A DNA stretch of 64,000 bases from Gadus chalcogrammus (taxonomy: Eukaryota > Chordata > Actinopteri > Gadiformes > Gadidae), in NCBI RefSeq assembly GCF_026213295.1, contig NC_079419.1:23086318-23150317 (forward strand). Direction: 5' to 3'. Of this stretch, positions 47,401-57,030 are shown one piece after another. The position numbers were made by a program, and so were the translations under genes. Below the pieces are notes generated by a model, which ran no database searches, was not told where the DNA came from, and worked only from the letters and a program-made list of their open reading frames with translations. Each line of letters starts with the position of its first letter. Within the stretch, counting starts at the first letter, position 1.

Positions 47401-47864
47401 CGGAGGTCGGGGATGGTGCTATGAATGTGACACCTGGAGGGGCCAGTGGGGCGGAGGTGGGGGCGGTCAGGGCGAACGTGACGTCCTTGGACGATGTACC
47501 CACGGTAGCGACGGAGCCCCCGGGCGGCAGCACCATAGGCTACATGAAGGTTAAGAGCATGCAGCTGCTGGGGTACAGCGTGCACTTCGACCCAGAGGCC
47601 ATCCAGGACCTGGTCCTGCAGATAGACTACCCGTACACCCAGGGCTCCCAAGACTCAGCCCTGCAGCAGCTGGTGGAGCTGAGGTTCAGGGTGAACCGCC
47701 TGTCCCCGCCGGGAGGGCTGCACGCCGACCTGTTCTCCTGCCTGCTCCGCCACAGACTCAAGCTGTCGGCCGCCGACGTGGCCAGGATCCTCTCGGCCCT
47801 GCAGGTGTACCGCGCCAGACAGCCCGGCTACGTGGAGTACGAGCCCACCAAACTCTGTAGCTAG
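29335..47864 (+). CDS. brinp3: BRINP family protein, brinp3-type
   Basis: Seven exons join in phase: 29335-29579, 39516-39718, 40426-40640, 42347-42452, 43262-43498, 44533-44755 and 46622-47864. They total 2472 bases, 823 residues plus TAG. An in-frame TGA lies at 29329, just before the chosen ATG. The order is a hydrophobic signal-like N-terminus (about 9-35), then a MACPF-like region with YGTH at 138-141, then Cys-rich segments ([28 protein letters not shown] and an EGF-like [11 protein letters not shown]), and the conserved C-terminal [11 protein letters not shown] and [13 protein letters not shown]. BRINPs are ER or secreted neural glycoproteins linked to cell-cycle restraint and synaptic function. 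[49 protein letters not shown] and TKLCS favour BRINP3 over BRINP2 and BRINP1. The protein is longer than the roughly 766 residues of human BRINP3 because of a Gly/Ala-rich insertion near 650-710. Confidence 0.9.
29583..29680. repeat. (GT)n microsatellite at the brinp3 intron 1 donor
   Basis: A roughly 85-base GT run, then GCGTGTGCGC variants, starting within four bases of the 5' splice site of intron 1. Confidence 0.95.
29700..30977 (+). other. brinp3 intron 1, left part
   Basis: No coding sequence or clear element ends. The 30945-30990 stretch appears to be the outer part of a palindrome split by the TTAA element that follows. Confidence 0.5.
31272..31428. mobile_element. partial Harbinger-like MITE copy
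   Basis: This piece (TTATCACAGAAAACGATCAT to AACGTCATGTGAGCGCC) is nearly the same as internal parts of the elements at 34401-34900 and 35054-35560. Neither terminus is present. Confidence 0.75.
32141..32443 (-). pseudogene. exon-like frame with Pro tract, captured or transposon-derived
   Basis: A 100-residue open frame begins [20 protein letters not shown] and continues with a charged stretch, NAEREKLK, and then [19 protein letters not shown]. The last part looks like a conserved short domain I have seen in multi-copy fish predicted proteins, but I cannot name the family with confidence. The C-terminal third translates repeat-like sequence (32142-32220) and is probably not protein. It lies inside the TTAA-flanked element, so it is more likely a captured or original transposon exon than a host gene. 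Confidence 0.35.
32941..34397 (+). other. brinp3 intron 1, middle part
   Basis: No coding sequence recognised. A short tandem repeat of GCAGGCAGGTTGGAG lies at about 34230-34300. Confidence 0.5.
34401..34900. mobile_element. Harbinger-like MITE, copy A
   Basis: Ends GGCCACATTT and AAAAGGGGCC, flanked by TAA (34398-34400) and TAT (34901-34903), an imperfect 3-bp duplication. It is the inverted relative of 35054-35560 over its whole length. The pair face each other across about 150 bp. Confidence 0.75.
35054..35560. mobile_element. Harbinger-like MITE, copy B
   Basis: Ends GGCCCCGTTTACACG and CGTATAAACGTGGCC are inverted. It is flanked by TGA on both sides (35051-35053 and 35561-35563), a perfect 3-bp duplication as in PIF/Harbinger elements. 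Frames inside it have no recognised product. Confidence 0.8.
36383..36525. repeat. three tandem copies of a roughly 52-bp unit
   Basis: Each copy reads CACCATATTAGACCAATAAA followed by GAAACAGGA and a variable GTGGATGGTGAC part. Confidence 0.85.
36962..37116. repeat. GA-rich simple repeat
   Basis: Imperfect GA repeat with GGGAGAGAG and GACAGGGAGAGAG subrepeats. It is pure purine over long runs. Confidence 0.9.
37300..37908. mobile_element. 609-bp TA-flanked MITE
   Basis: Ends CCGTATTTTCCGGACTATA(A/C)GTCGC are inverted over about 25 bp with one mismatch. TA flanks both ends (37298-37299 and 37909-37910). GCGACTTATA motifs recur internally near both ends. No transposase frame; the superfamily is not certain (TA target, mariner-like behaviour). 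Confidence 0.75.
37911..39515 (+). other. brinp3 intron 1, right part
   Basis: No gene or clear element. The pyrimidine-rich acceptor GTTGTTTCTTCGCAG lies at 39501-39515. Confidence 0.5.
39516..39718 (+). CDS. brinp3: brinp3 coding exon 2
   Basis: Encodes residues 82-150, [14 protein letters not shown] through [15 protein letters not shown]. The YGTH stretch is the MACPF signature. A Gly-rich [12 protein letters not shown] replaces the shorter linker usual in BRINP proteins. The donor is G before GTACAG, leaving a one-base split codon. Confidence 0.92.
39719..40425 (+). other. brinp3 intron 2
   Basis: It has GT-rich imperfect repeats at about 39796-39920. No other feature is seen. Confidence 0.7.
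40426..40640 (+). CDS. brinp3: brinp3 coding exon 3
   Basis: Encodes residues 150-221, [15 protein letters not shown] through [12 protein letters not shown], with an NTT glycosylation site. Acceptor CTACCTAG, donor CGG before GTACGT; the exon ends in phase 0. Confidence 0.92.
40641..42346 (+). other. brinp3 intron 3 with (GT)n tracts
   Basis: GT microsatellites lie at 41247-41350 and about 41440-41480. No other element recognised. Confidence 0.7.
41247..41350. repeat. (GT)n microsatellite
   Basis: Nearly pure GT run inside brinp3 intron 3. Confidence 0.95.
42347..42452 (+). CDS. brinp3: brinp3 coding exon 4
   Basis: Encodes residues 222-257, [20 protein letters not shown] onward to VLLQ, a near-invariant BRINP stretch. 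Acceptor GCCCGTAG, donor G before GTACAC. Confidence 0.93.
42453..43261 (+). other. brinp3 intron 4
   Basis: AT-rich, no element seen. The acceptor region ends GTCCATCAG. Confidence 0.7.
43262..43498 (+). CDS. brinp3: brinp3 coding exon 5
   Basis: Encodes residues 257-336, [18 protein letters not shown] through NLEFQQS. It holds the dense Cys cluster [15 protein letters not shown]. Donor G before GTGGGT. Confidence 0.93.
43499..44532 (+). other. brinp3 intron 5
   Basis: A stretch near 43738-43785 (TATATAGTGCTTTTCAAG, CAAAGCGCTTTACAG) resembles a common fish retroelement tail. A C-rich run precedes the acceptor. Confidence 0.5.
44533..44755 (+). CDS. brinp3: brinp3 coding exon 6
   Basis: Encodes residues 336-410, [19 protein letters not shown] through [20 protein letters not shown]. 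Acceptor GAAACCAG, donor AG before GTAAGA. Confidence 0.92.
44756..46621 (+). other. brinp3 intron 6
   Basis: AT-rich. GCGCTATATAAATCTGC-type repeats near 45958-46015 resemble a retroelement tail. Acceptor TGTTCCCCCAG. Confidence 0.6.
46622..47864 (+). CDS. brinp3: brinp3 coding exon 7 (terminal)
   Basis: Encodes residues 410-823 and the stop codon. It contains the EGF-like Cys segment, [41 protein letters not shown], the Gly/Ala-rich insertion (about 47338-47530), and ends TKLCS. GC content and GC-ending codons are far above the surrounding introns, and CpG is frequent. Confidence 0.95.
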
Positions 47865-49457
47865 GGGCCTCAGTACCGCGTGCCCATGTTTGTTTTTTTG
47901 TATTGTTGTTAAAGTGGATCAATCAGGCTCAGCTATTTTCTAATGTAAGACGGTACTGCCTAATACACACGTTGTGAAAAAAATCCCTGTCTGCAACATC
48001 AACTATCCGAGAAAGATGGGTCCAATGTTTTTCCCCTGTAACATTGGCTCCTCAGAAGGCTGTGGCGTAGCTGGAACCCTTCTGTTCAGCTGGCTCCATC
48101 TGTGTCCCCACTGTGTGTTTTCTGTAAGTATACTGTGCAATTAAACTGGATGTTGTTTTTATCACTCACAAGTTATAGCAGCGACTTATTGTAGATTTTC
48201 AATTGGAGAACCATGAACAAGAAACGCATTCAGTCATCGATATTTAGTCATTGCTACACGAACAGAAATATTCTCTATGCTCCACCATGACTCATTCTTC
48301 ATTCCACCTCTCTGAATCTTTCTCTCATGCTGGCCATCCATCTCACTAGAGTTATAGTCGGTGGATTGTTGTTGAGTTCAGCCCATCTGGAGCTTCACAA
48401 CACAAGGTCTCATTCTTCAAACAGAGTGGTGGTAGAGAGGGGAGGGGGGGAGAGAAGCCTTGGCACGGATTACCAAGTATGTAAAAGACTGGGTGAAATT
48501 GCGCCTGCTAGCGTAGCTGTTTTGCCATTCACACTTACTGTGATGGATGAGCAGGGGCTACAGAGAGACATGCAGACCGGCATCAAACAGCAGCAGGGAG
48601 CGGCAGTCAATGACAGAGAAGGCTCCCTAGTATGGAGCAGGCGCTACAGCCCCACCGAGAGAGAGAGAAAAACTCTGACCAAGAGGGAAATCAGTGCTTA
48701 CTCCCTGAGGGCCGTTGTCAACAGAGCCACGGCCTAACGGCATGACAAGGCTTTGATAAGCATAGCATCCAATGGAGCCCTGTGAGCACACAGATGCGGA
48801 AGACATCTTTACCCTCCTGAGATTAATATGTGACACAGTTTTCATTGGTGAAATATACTCTCTGTCTCCACGGTTCAAACAGAGTGTGGAGATGCGTGTG
48901 CTGATTGTGAGATGAGTGTCTTCCACGCATCATGTTTGAATGGCTCGCCTGATTATTGTTTTGATGAGTTGCGAAAACAAGCCCCTAATTTGATGGTAAA
49001 TACGTATTCAATATGATCTTTCTTTGAGCATTTCCTGCAAGGTTGTGTTGTGTTTGTTGTTTTCCAGGGGAATTTAAGACACATACCCCCTTATAAACTA
49101 AAAACTCTACCAAACGCAAAGGTTCTTTAGGCTGGATTTTTATTTATTTTTACAGAAAGTCATGAAGGGGAATGGTTAATCAAATTAACCCCTCTCAAAG
49201 CTTTTCATGCCCTATTCATTTGAAAATGTTTTACAAGGACCATCTTTTCTCATTTTGTACTTGTCATTTAGTGATGCTTATCTTTGCATTCATATTTAAT
49301 AGGAGAGGCGCAGCAGTTGAAGCAGCTGCAGAGAGTGGTATCTTTTGACGTGAAAATATCTGCATTTTCCTCTTTTTAATTAACTGTTGGATATTCTGGA
49401 AGGGGCCCCATTTTAGAAGTATCATCTGTGGTTGAGCAGCGAGCATCTGGTATTTTA

Positions 49458-49460
<3 letters not shown>
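47865..49460. other. brinp3 3' UTR and downstream, no gene seen
   Basis: The 3' UTR probably ends soon after an ATTAAA at 48140, the first reasonable poly(A) signal. Beyond it I recognise no exon. The 136-residue frame at 48327-48737 has no recognisable domain and I treat it as chance. Confidence 0.5.
48140..48145 (+). terminator. candidate poly(A) signal of brinp3
   Basis: ATTAAA, 276 bases past the stop codon, followed by a T- and GT-containing stretch. A variant hexamer; no AATAAA is nearer. Confidence 0.4.

Positions 49461-49507
<47 letters not shown>
49461..49507. repeat. (TA)n microsatellite
   Basis: Pure TA run of about 47 bases. Confidence 0.95.
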
Positions 49508-49510
<3 letters not shown>

Positions 49511-49684
49511 CACAGTTGTAGAGGGTTAGTGCATCTGGCTCTGATTAAATAGGTGGAAATATTGTTGGAAGTAGTCCATGCTGCTCCTGGGGAAATAAGA
49601 TCGCAAGGGACGGACAAAAAACTTTTGTTGGAACAAAACATGACAGCGTCCAGAGATAGGCTCCTACTACTTATAGCCCATCAA

Positions 49685-49812
<128 letters not shown>

Positions 49813-50362
49813 CGGTTTTGGTTCATTTACCAAACTTTAATTTGTAACGTCTGGATCACTGAAGGGTTGTAATTAGTTGATAGGGGGAAAGACTCACCAA
49901 TCCATTAACGTTTTCTAATCAAAGGCAGTCTGAACCCAGCAGAACACTGCAAGAAATACCTCAATGTCATTCCTTTGCATACGTCATTTGAAAAGTAATT
50001 TGAAAGTACTTAACATACATGTGTTTCGCACACCAGGCAATATTCTGCTTTATAACTTTCTATGTAATAGTTTTCTCTTAATGTCTCATTTGCTATATTC
50101 CGCATTCCAGTTTGTTTGTGAACAGTTAGTCAACATATTAAAATATGGGCCTCAATCTTGGTGAATCTCATCAATCCTATTAGAAGAGGCGTGACAAGAT
50201 GTTGTCAACATTATTCATAACATGTGACCTCGCCACGCTGGATGACACATTTGCCAACATTTACCCCAGCGTGTGAACATGTAGCCTGTTTTGACGACAT
50301 GAGGTGTAGTTTCCTTACTTGTAGCAAGTTCTTCTAGCATGTAGCATAACTTGGGGTCATCC
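49813..50362. other. no gene seen
   Basis: Non-coding sequence leading to the small MITE. Confidence 0.5.
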
Positions 50363-50640
50363 CTATGTTCCCCAGGTCCTATGTTCCCCGGGTGCAAAGG
50401 GTTAGGGTCAGTTTTAGGGTTATGGTTAAGGTTAGGGTTAGGGTTTGGGTGAGGGTTAACCCTAAACCTAACCCTTACCATAACCAATCGGAGGAGAGAC
50501 ATTCTAACCAATCACAGGCGAATCAGAGGCGAAAAAGGCGGTACTTGCCCCTACCATCCTACGCAAAAAATATTTGCTCACAGGGTCCTATGTTTCCCGG
50601 TCACATACAAAGCGGAGAACATAGGACCCGGGGAACATAG
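50363..50640. mobile_element. 278-bp MITE with telomere-like repeats
   Basis: Ends CTATGTTCCCC(A/G)GGTCCTATGTTC are inverted over about 24 bp with one mismatch. A TA on each side of TGTTCCCC would be a TA target. The interior holds GGTTAGGG repeats (50410-50450) and their inverse CCTAACCC (50459-50485), making a second inner inverted repeat. Confidence 0.7.
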
Positions 50641-53600
50641 ATACGCTCCCCATAACTTAATAACATGCAGAGTGCTTTGCTAACACGTAGCGCAGGTTAA
50701 TACCATGTAGCCTGGCTCTAACAGTCTGATATATTGTATCACAGTCCGTCAGACCTGAACACGCCTTTGATGATGGATGGTGCTTAGATATAGTTGTACA
50801 TGGCGCTACAACCAGTCCGTACGCTGCCATTAAGCTTTAATACCTGGCCAATAGGGACCAATGAATCACCGGTGTGACGCCTTCCACAAGGGGAACGCCG
50901 GAGCCTCCAAGACCTCTCCGTACTGGTGATATCCTCTGACAGCTTTCAATAAACCATACGCATATATTATTTAGTATAGCAGGGGTGGGTTGACAGCAAT
51001 GAATGAGAAATTGTACTAACACACAGACACGCAGAAGCACACACACACACACACTAACACACACACAGACGATACACCAACGAGGCGAGTGATTAGCGAT
51101 GGTGTTTTGTTGGCATACTAGTCATGGGCTCTCAGAGGGAACAAGGAATAAGACTAATATCTGTGTCTGTTTAACAAGCGTGCACTTAATGGGGGTCCAT
51201 GAGAGGGACACAATGAAGGGGGTTTATAGAGTGAGGACCCCCGAGGGAGCCGTCGCCGTAATAGCTGACAATGTGACACATACCGCACTGCGTGGCTTCA
51301 GACACCCTGAGTCCCTCTGAGCGCAGTGCGGCCCTGGGTTTGGCTGTCACTTGTGAGCATTTGTCGCTGAAGGTACCTTTTAGTCGACTCAATGAGGACT
51401 TCACTGAGGGCACTGCAATTGATTTTTGCTTGTTTCCTTTCCTTGTTTTTGTTGTTTACCAAGGGCTTAAAGTGACACTTTTCTTTTGAAAAGGAAACAG
51501 GAGGGGGGTATATAACTTCCCCTTGAATTGGAATTGATTAGATAGAGACTGTTTATTGGCTGGCTGGTCGCCACGTGGCATAATGAGAACAGCCTCAGGT
51601 GCCGTCAATATTTAACTACAGAACCTTGTGTCTACGCGAGCCGGGAATGTTAGCGATAGAGCAATTCTGGTGGCTTTTCAGCCATTTCCTCTAAATGCAG
51701 TCCACCAAGAGAGCTGTTAAAAGCCCATTTTATTTGCATAAAATACATGTTAATTTAGAGAATTAAAAGCACCCATATTTGTTCTGCCCTTCGTTACAAG
51801 TGGCAACGTATGGATCGGAATAAACTCTAAAACACCAAACGATGTGACACAGGGTGTCTGCTGCACGCTCGCATACCAGATGAGCATCCAACACAAGCTG
51901 GCAGTAAGGGCCTCACAACGCTCAGGGTTCCCCCTAATGGAACGGGATAATGGCGTTATCGGTCAAAACCCTTTGGCTTGCTTTCTAAGCAGTGCCCTGC
52001 CTCTCCTGTTACCTTTATTCCACCAGAGAGAAAGAGGCAGTCATTCATCTGTGAGGAGGCAGCGAGGAGAGAAGGCGACCCACTGTGCCGAGCTGCATCT
52101 TCTCAATGTATTCTAAGAAGATTACCTCACAGCGCACTGCAACACTTCGTCAAAAAGGTTTACGGCGGCGGGGAGCTGGTGAATTTGCATTTAAACCTTG
52201 TTGAAATAAGAAGAGGAGTGGGACAGTACTGTAAAACCACCGAGCAGGATTTTTGTGTTCTTATTTTGTATATTATTATTATGGCACAGTGCTAATGACA
52301 CCTGGAGATCAAGGGGATGAACAAAAGATTCAAAGATGATTATTTAGAATATTTTTTAAAGCTCTCCAGATCACCGATTTAGTGCGGGAATAAACAACAG
52401 CTCGGCTGAGGTTTTGCACGGCGGGATCCACCCGCCATCGGCTTAAAAGCAATTCAACTTTGCTGCCTTTGTTCTTTTATTTATTTATTTATATATTATT
52501 CCAGGCTGATCCCTCCGCTCTGCTCATTATCCTGCTGCCCGTGGAAATCCGAGGAGCAACTTTAGCACTAAGTATTTCTGGAGTTTAGTGCAAAGCGTAA
52601 TGGCCAACACTAATCAGAAGCCCGGGTAACAGCGAGGATCCTCGAGGTGCAGACTCTCAGATGAGCTCGTCGAGTGCTAATCATGGAGGCTACTCAAGGC
52701 CAAGCAGGGATGACAGCGTTGGCGGACAACAGCTCCCGGTTCCTTCTTCTAAAGGACAAACCACGGCAAAGTGAGGCATGTGACCTTTGACATCCTCAAG
52801 TTGATGTTTTCTGCTCATTAAAAATGAAAACGAAAAAAGACAATGGGTGGAAAGATAGTAGCTGATAGTTGCTTAACAAAATGTGTCACTTCTAATTTAT
52901 TGAGAATCGCTGCCGTGTTCAAATGTGTTCCACACATCTTCAATCAACGAGCGACAAGACGGGAACAAATTAAGGTTATCACCACATAAGAGGCCAATTA
53001 AAATGGTAATAAGGCGATTTTCCTAGAGTCCCAGAGTTGCAAATGAATGACATATTTGAAATATTGATCGGTCTCTTTGCCCCCTTTCTCTGTTTTGTGA
53101 CGAATATTTGTGACCAGCGGTCTCTCTTTGCATATTTAAAAGTTTAATTGAGCAGTAACAGAATTTGCATCCTTATATCCTGTGATGTGCGTGTGAAGGC
53201 CCCTGCTATTTAACCCCCGTTCAAACCATGACCAGCTGCTTTTCACATCCCTGCAAAAAAAAAAGGCTATTCCTGCAGAGCTGGCACTATATATAACCAG
53301 AAATATAGCTAGAACAAAAAATTCCACAACTGGATTCATTTTGAAGGTATATAAAAAGACAGTGCATTAAAAACTGATTGTATTGGATCAGAGGTAGCCC
53401 CAGTGCCTCAGTGAGAACCTCAATTTAAGCTCCAATGTGCTCCAGCTCGGCCTCATGTTCCCGTCCTCCTGTCGCCCAACACCAGCCCACAGACTCACTG
53501 GAATTAGTTGGCTGGATATATATATTAATATCACTAAGTTATAATATTCCTAAACAAATAATTAGTCCTCCTAATTTGCTTTCCAGCATGCGGTGACACC

Positions 53601-54109
53601 TCATCCCCAGGCAAAAGCCGCTCGGAACGTTTTAGCTTTTTTTCCCACGATGCTTTGCTCTCCCCCGGACGGCGCATTAATCAAACACCGGCAAACTGCC
53701 TCTAAACTGCCGTCTAGAGACTGTTTTACGATCACCACAGAATTAGTTTTTTTTCGTCTTCTATTTCTTTTCCATTTTTTTTATGAAGTATCTTGGAATC
53801 AGCTCTTTGGCTATGTTGGCAGCGTTGCATTGGGGGAACTGCCATGGCTGGTGAAACAGTAATCTCACAGCCTACTCAACTCAATGGCGCAGCAATTTAT
53901 TGACGGGAAAGAAGAGAAATGACTTGGAACTGCTTGTGACGACCATCTCTTCCTCATCTGAGTGCAGCCTTCATCCTCTGTTTGTTTGTGGCATGATTCA
54001 ATCATCTGCAGTCTTAACGGGGAAAATGTAAGGCTTCGATTGAATTGCATTGGTTGATTTTCTGAAAATATAGAAGAAAAAAAAGTACAATTAGACAGCT
54101 CAAAGTGGG

Positions 54110-54110
<1 letters not shown>
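50641..54110. other. no gene seen
   Basis: Mostly single-copy-looking non-coding DNA. A short (CA)n lies near 51019-51065. Short frames have no recognised domain. It may hold regulatory elements, but none can be called by eye. Confidence 0.5.

Positions 54111-54112
<2 letters not shown>

Positions 54113-54186
<74 letters not shown>
54113..54186. repeat. (AG)n microsatellite
   Basis: Pure 74-base AG run; Ser-Leu frames opposite are artefacts. Confidence 0.95.
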
Positions 54187-54189
<3 letters not shown>

Positions 54190-56042
54190 ATGTAGAAGAG
54201 GAACATAGATGGGAATTGAACATAGATGGGTCACTACTAGAATGCTTGGCTTGTCTCCATGCATAGCCCAATAAAAAAAAAAAATTGTTACTTTGTTTTT
54301 CCCCATTGGTGACAGTACTGAACTCCATCAGACCATGCAGGGAACAGCCCCCCCCCCCCCAATCAATGATATCCAACCATGCAGAGGTCAGAGTTCACTT
54401 GGAAGGAAAACCTTTGCAACCATCTTTTGGTTGCAAAAACGGTTCCCCCCGGTGAGTAAGGCTTGGTGGCTGAACACATCCCGGTGTAGTGGAGTGTCTT
54501 TGGAGCCGTCTCCACCTACCCTGAGCTGTCTCTCTGATGAGAAGCCAGTGTAATGAAGATGAGTCTGTCCATCCACCAGTCTAACTGGGTCACAGCACCA
54601 GCGGCCGCTCCAACAGTGACGCCTGCTTCAGTCCTGTCGGCGTGGGGGGAGTCAGCTGCAGGCAGAGTGCCTTGCCTCAGCTAAATCCTGTCGTCTTCAC
54701 ACTGCATACACCTCGTCATAATAAATGAACAGGCACGTGCATTCACGTTCAAAACACACAGACTCACACAGTGAGATGCACATGGACCCACACAACGACA
54801 CACTGGAACACACACACACACACACACCACAACATACCCGAGAACCAGTTGGGTTCTTCACAACATTGAAAAATAAGAATCATCTGGAGGGTTTCTCTGA
54901 TGGTGTCCCCATAATCTGAACTGAAATAGAGTCATGATAAACTAGGACTCCTATTGAAAAACAGCTCAATCCAATAGCCTCTTCCACCTTGCTTAATGGT
55001 GACAGAGCTTCTGTCCTCACATTCCCCTCTCGTTTCCGCTGGGTGTGACAATGTTTTAACTGTACTTTTCTTGATTCCTGTCCAAAATAATTTCTCCTGG
55101 TAACAATGAAGCCATGGAAAGTGGTTTCTTTGAGACCGTGACAGCCTGTAGGTCATCGTGTGTCCGTCACGGTGCGAACACACGAGACACAGCGCGCGTC
55201 TCTCAGGTGATGGTGCTGGTGATGAGGATGATGATGATGAAAGGGCAGTTGGAGTCCCGTTGAAGATGAAAGAGAGGAGCGCGTCGCCTCCCCTCTGCAG
55301 GTTCATTATTCTCAATCCACGACCACTTTCTGTCTCCCTCCATCCCATTACTTTTATCCCACGTGGCCACTTCAAGGCCCTGCTGTTTGCTATCTCCTGT
55401 GTGACGCGGGCTGAGGCTTCTTCATGTGGAGGAGATGTTAATAGGATCACAGTGTTGCTCTGAGACTTTGATCCGGAAATTGAGACGGATCTGCTTGTTT
55501 TTTTCTGCGCGTACAACATTCCCTCTTCTGCTAATTACGTTTCTTGTCACAACCTGCGTGGCCGATAGCGCGGTGGTTCCACACGGGATCCTTCGAGACG
55601 TAATTGTATTTATTTTATTTATGCATTTCCGGCCAACGTGATGATAAAGGTCAAATCGTTGTTGATGGATCGGTTGATTGAAATGTTTCTTTGGAATAAA
55701 TAATTTGAATTGCCACGTCAAAGACAGTTTCATGTACAGACAATCATGTCTGAATCAGGGGGATAAAATGCAATTTAAAAAAAAAGGTGACCTACCGCTC
55801 TGACCTACACACATGCCATTCAGACATTACGCCCCCGCTCAGGCCTAACCCACCATGACAGACCTAACCCCACTGCTCAGACCTACATACATAGAGCCCC
55901 CCATCCCTTCGAAACCTACACATGGACCCCCCACTTCCCACTCCTACAAATGGACCCCCAACTCCTACACATGGACCTCCCCTCCCTACAGACCTCATGC
56001 CTAGACACTCCCCCCTCTTACACATGGTCTGTGGAAATGCGT
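54187..56042. other. no gene seen
   Basis: No recognised exon. The 195-residue minus-strand frame at 54932-55519 lacks domains and conserved-looking motifs. A loose tandem CTACACATGGACCCCC repeat lies at 55910-56030. Confidence 0.5.
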
Positions 56043-56430
56043 CTTCAGGAAGGAGATGGAAGAGAGGAATGGAGAGGAGAGGAGAGAAATGGAGGGGAGA
56101 GGGAGGGAGGTGAGAAGAATTGAGGGGAGAGGAAAGGAAGGGAGGGGAGAGAGTATCAAAGAGGAGAGGTAGAGGAGGGAAGAACTGAAGGGTAAGGGAG
56201 GGATGGGAGAAGAGGGGGGGGAGTATGAGGGGAGAGGAAGGGAGAGTGTGGGAGAGGAACAGAGGGGTGAGGACAGGAGAGGGCAGAGGACGGGAGATGA
56301 GGGGAGAAGAGGGAAGGGGACAGTGAGAGGGGAGGAGAGAGAAGTGAACGGAAGAAAGGAACGGTTAGGAAAGCAGATGGAGAAAAGACAAGCAAAAAGA
56401 AAGAGAGGGAACAGGCAGATAACATAGAGG
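56043..56430. repeat. polypurine GA/GGA tract
   Basis: Nearly 390 bases of G and A with few pyrimidines, built of GGGAGAGGAAGG-type units. A candidate for triplex (H-DNA) structure. Confidence 0.9.
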
Positions 56431-56519
56431 GGGGTTCTGTGGGAACACACTGATAGCTGCAGGCTCCATTTCACAGATCACTTAATAGCAGGGACGTCGT
56501 GGCACCAACAACAGGTCTG

Positions 56520-57030
56520 CGAGAGAAGACTCTGTCCCCATAAACAGGTCTATCCGCCTACAGACTCTGTCCCCATAAACAGGTCTATCCCACTGCAGAC
56601 TCTGTCCCCATAAACAGGTCTATCCCACTGCAGACTCTGTCCCCATAAACAGGTCTATCCCACTACAGACTCTTTCCCCATAAACAGGTCTATCCCGCTA
56701 CAGACTCTGTCCCCATAAACAGGTCTATCCGCCTACAGACTCTGTCCCCATAAACAGGTCTATCCCACTGCAGACTCTGTCCCCATAAACAGGTCTATCC
56801 CACTGCAGACTCTGTCCCCATAAACAGGTCTATCCCACTACAGACTCTTTCCCCATAAACAGGTCTATCCCGCTACAGACTCTGTCCCCATAAACAGGTC
56901 TATCCCACTGCAGACTCTGTCCCCATAAACAGGTCTATCCCACTGCAGACTCTGTCCCCATAAACAGGTCTATCCCGCTACAGACTCTGTCCCCATAAAC
57001 AGGGCTATCCCACTACAGACTCTGTTCCCA
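56520..57030. repeat. 35-bp minisatellite with higher-order structure
   Basis: About 14 to 15 copies of a unit built on CAGACTCTGTCCCCATAAAC followed by AGGTCTATCCCACTG. Variants recur in order: a GCCTACAG unit, two CACTGCAG units, a CACTACAG unit with TCTTTCC, a CGCTACAG unit, then the same five again. Confidence 0.95.

Noticed and set aside
46548..47651. 367-residue minus-strand open frame
   Set aside because: It is the antisense of the GC-rich brinp3 exon 7. The plus strand has clear family conservation.
50400..50490. Interstitial telomere or fusion scar
   Set aside because: The telomere-like units are enclosed by matched terminal inverted repeats, so a MITE explains them better.
54932..55519. 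195-residue minus-strand frame
   Set aside because: No recognised motif, signal or splice context; likely chance.
56520..57030. CRISPR-like regular array
   Set aside because: Repeat without unique spacers; a minisatellite in a vertebrate genome.
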